Positions 63,422 to 64,000 of a stretch of 64,000 nt of DNA are shown piece after piece (the first letter of the stretch is position 1; the number at the start of each line of letters is the position of its first letter). Both the position numbers and the translations under genes were made by a program. Where the stretch lies: contig CAJOCR010000010.1 in NCBI GenBank assembly GCA_905236755.1, forward strand, positions 1-64,000. The letters are read 5' to 3'. Source of the DNA: an uncultured Prevotella sp. (GTDB lineage Bacteria; Bacteroidota; Bacteroidia; Bacteroidales; Bacteroidaceae). The notes under the pieces were generated by a model. The model had not been told where the DNA came from. It saw nothing but the letters and a program-made list of their open reading frames with translations, and ran no database searches.

Positions 63422-63454
63422 TTCTCCCCGACCCTCCTTAAAAGGAGGGAGAAT
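63422..63454. repeat. GC-rich palindromic repeat copy 7
   Basis: TTCTCCC...CCCTCCTT and AAGGAGGGAGAA arms. It separates the epimerase gene end from the nuo promoter and may act as a terminator. Confidence 0.65.
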
Positions 63455-63482
63455 TAAAAAACTTAAAAAAGTCACAAACTCA

Positions 63483-64000
63483 TTAACTAAAAACTCTTTC
63501 CAACAATTCTAAGCACATTCGACTATTATGATATGGGCACTTCCAAAAGCCAGCCTTATCATCAATATGGTTTGTTGTTCCATCGTCGAGTATTGCCCAA
63601 TACCATTCGCCATTTTCTTTGTCAACAAGATTGTTTTGTATATAATCCCAACATTTTTTAGTGTTAACTAAAGCCTCTTCATCATGAAAATACTGATAAA
63701 GATCAATATGTCCGATGACGCTTTCACATTGTACCCACCACTGACGCTGAAGATCATAGGTATTATTATCTTTCCAATGCTCGTAAATCATACTGCCATC
63801 AGGGCGCAACCCTTCGTCAGAAGCCTTGGCTATGCGACGAATAATTGGCTCTATGTTTTTAATGACTTGCTCATCACCGAGCACCAAGGCTGTTTCATGT
63901 AGAAGCCAACTTGCCTCTATGTCGTGACCATAGCTTTCAATATTGCGTTTACCATGCCATTTATCATCAAAAAACAAGTCGAGGTGATAGGTTTCTTTAT
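63483..64000 (-). CDS. AGE-family epimerase, 3' part (cut by window edge)
   Basis: C-terminal about 172 residues of an N-acylglucosamine/cellobiose 2-epimerase family protein; the frame continues past base 64000 (KETYHLDLFFDDKWHGKRN). The (alpha/alpha)6-barrel motifs SYGHDIEASWLLHETA, RQWWVQCESVIGHIDLYQYF and KAGFWKCPYHNSRMCLEL carry the conserved His residues of the active site. Cellobiose or mannobiose 2-epimerase is more likely than GlcNAc epimerase because of the WWVQCE pattern; this is inferred. It is separated from nuoA by about 180 bases holding a GC-rich palindrome. Confidence 0.85.
   Translation of the reverse strand, partial: KETYHLDLFFDDKWHGKRNIESYGHDIEASWLLHETALVLGDEQVIKNIEPIIRRIAKASDEGLRPDGSMIYEHWKDNNTYDLQRQWWVQCESVIGHIDLYQYFHDEEALVNTKKCWDYIQNNLVDKENGEWYWAILDDGTTNHIDDKAGFWKCPYHNSRMCLELLERVFS

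Overview
The window is chromosomal DNA of a Bacteroidales bacterium, most likely a Prevotella-type organism (inferred). The evidence is: TAnnTTTG -7 boxes before many genes, several with a TTG/TTTG -33 box 18-21 bases upstream; a fused lpxC-fabZ gene; a fused nuoCD gene in a Nuo operon without nuoE, nuoF and nuoG; a PPi-dependent phosphofructokinase; two TonB-dependent receptors with carboxypeptidase-regulatory-like N-termini; and a GxxExxY gene. No rRNA, tRNA, CRISPR array, phage or classical insertion sequence was found.

Layout. 1-830: non-coding, rich in foldable DNA. 831-1610: a DUF5715 gene facing divergently from a long plus-strand housekeeping run (1704-18565): phoH, purC, menG, aroE, purM, prfA, a 50-aa gene, pyrF, an HD hydrolase gene, lpxD, lpxC-fabZ, lpxA, miaA, a class A PBP gene and a PIF1-like helicase gene. 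19254-20093: AraC regulator. 20280-22201: minus-strand operon of a DUF2520 gene, kdsC and maf. 22287-29669: FemAB-like protein, TonB receptor, a 47-aa membrane protein, an RluA-type pseudouridine synthase, a GT2 glycosyltransferase, a 56-aa lipoprotein and mazG. 29921-36093: FadL-type outer-membrane protein, a Tyr/Gly-rich secreted protein, prmA, GH25 lysozyme and PPi-PFK. 36321-42303: a 90-aa protein, a PlsC-type acyltransferase, a golvesin/Fn3 amidase-like protein, a 99-aa protein and YgiQ. 42304-48202: an accessory stretch with GxxExxY, cyclophilin, MFS, DUF5053 and luxS genes among many structured repeats. 48203-52615: a TetR / TonB receptor / DUF4374 cluster. 53055-63299: nuoA-N. 63483-64000: truncated AGE-family epimerase.

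The genes cover envelope building (lpxD/lpxC-fabZ/lpxA for lipid A, kdsC for Kdo, PBP1 for peptidoglycan), purine and pyrimidine synthesis, menaquinone synthesis (menG) supplying the quinone used by the Nuo complex, and outer-membrane uptake.

The most unusual signal is a family of intergenic elements that fold into four-way-junction (cloverleaf) structures bracketed by short GAAAAT/ATTTTC direct repeats. Arms are conserved as base pairs while the sequence changes, and elements are arranged as reverse element, small hairpins, forward element (43185-43506 and 47458-47772, with a related right half at 226-397). One copy (42316-42429) lies immediately before a GxxExxY gene, a PD-(D/E)XK-nuclease-like protein, and a matching half-spacer follows that gene. 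I propose, as inference, a complex-ended mobile element or structured RNA family with a nuclease-fold cargo gene, not previously known to me.
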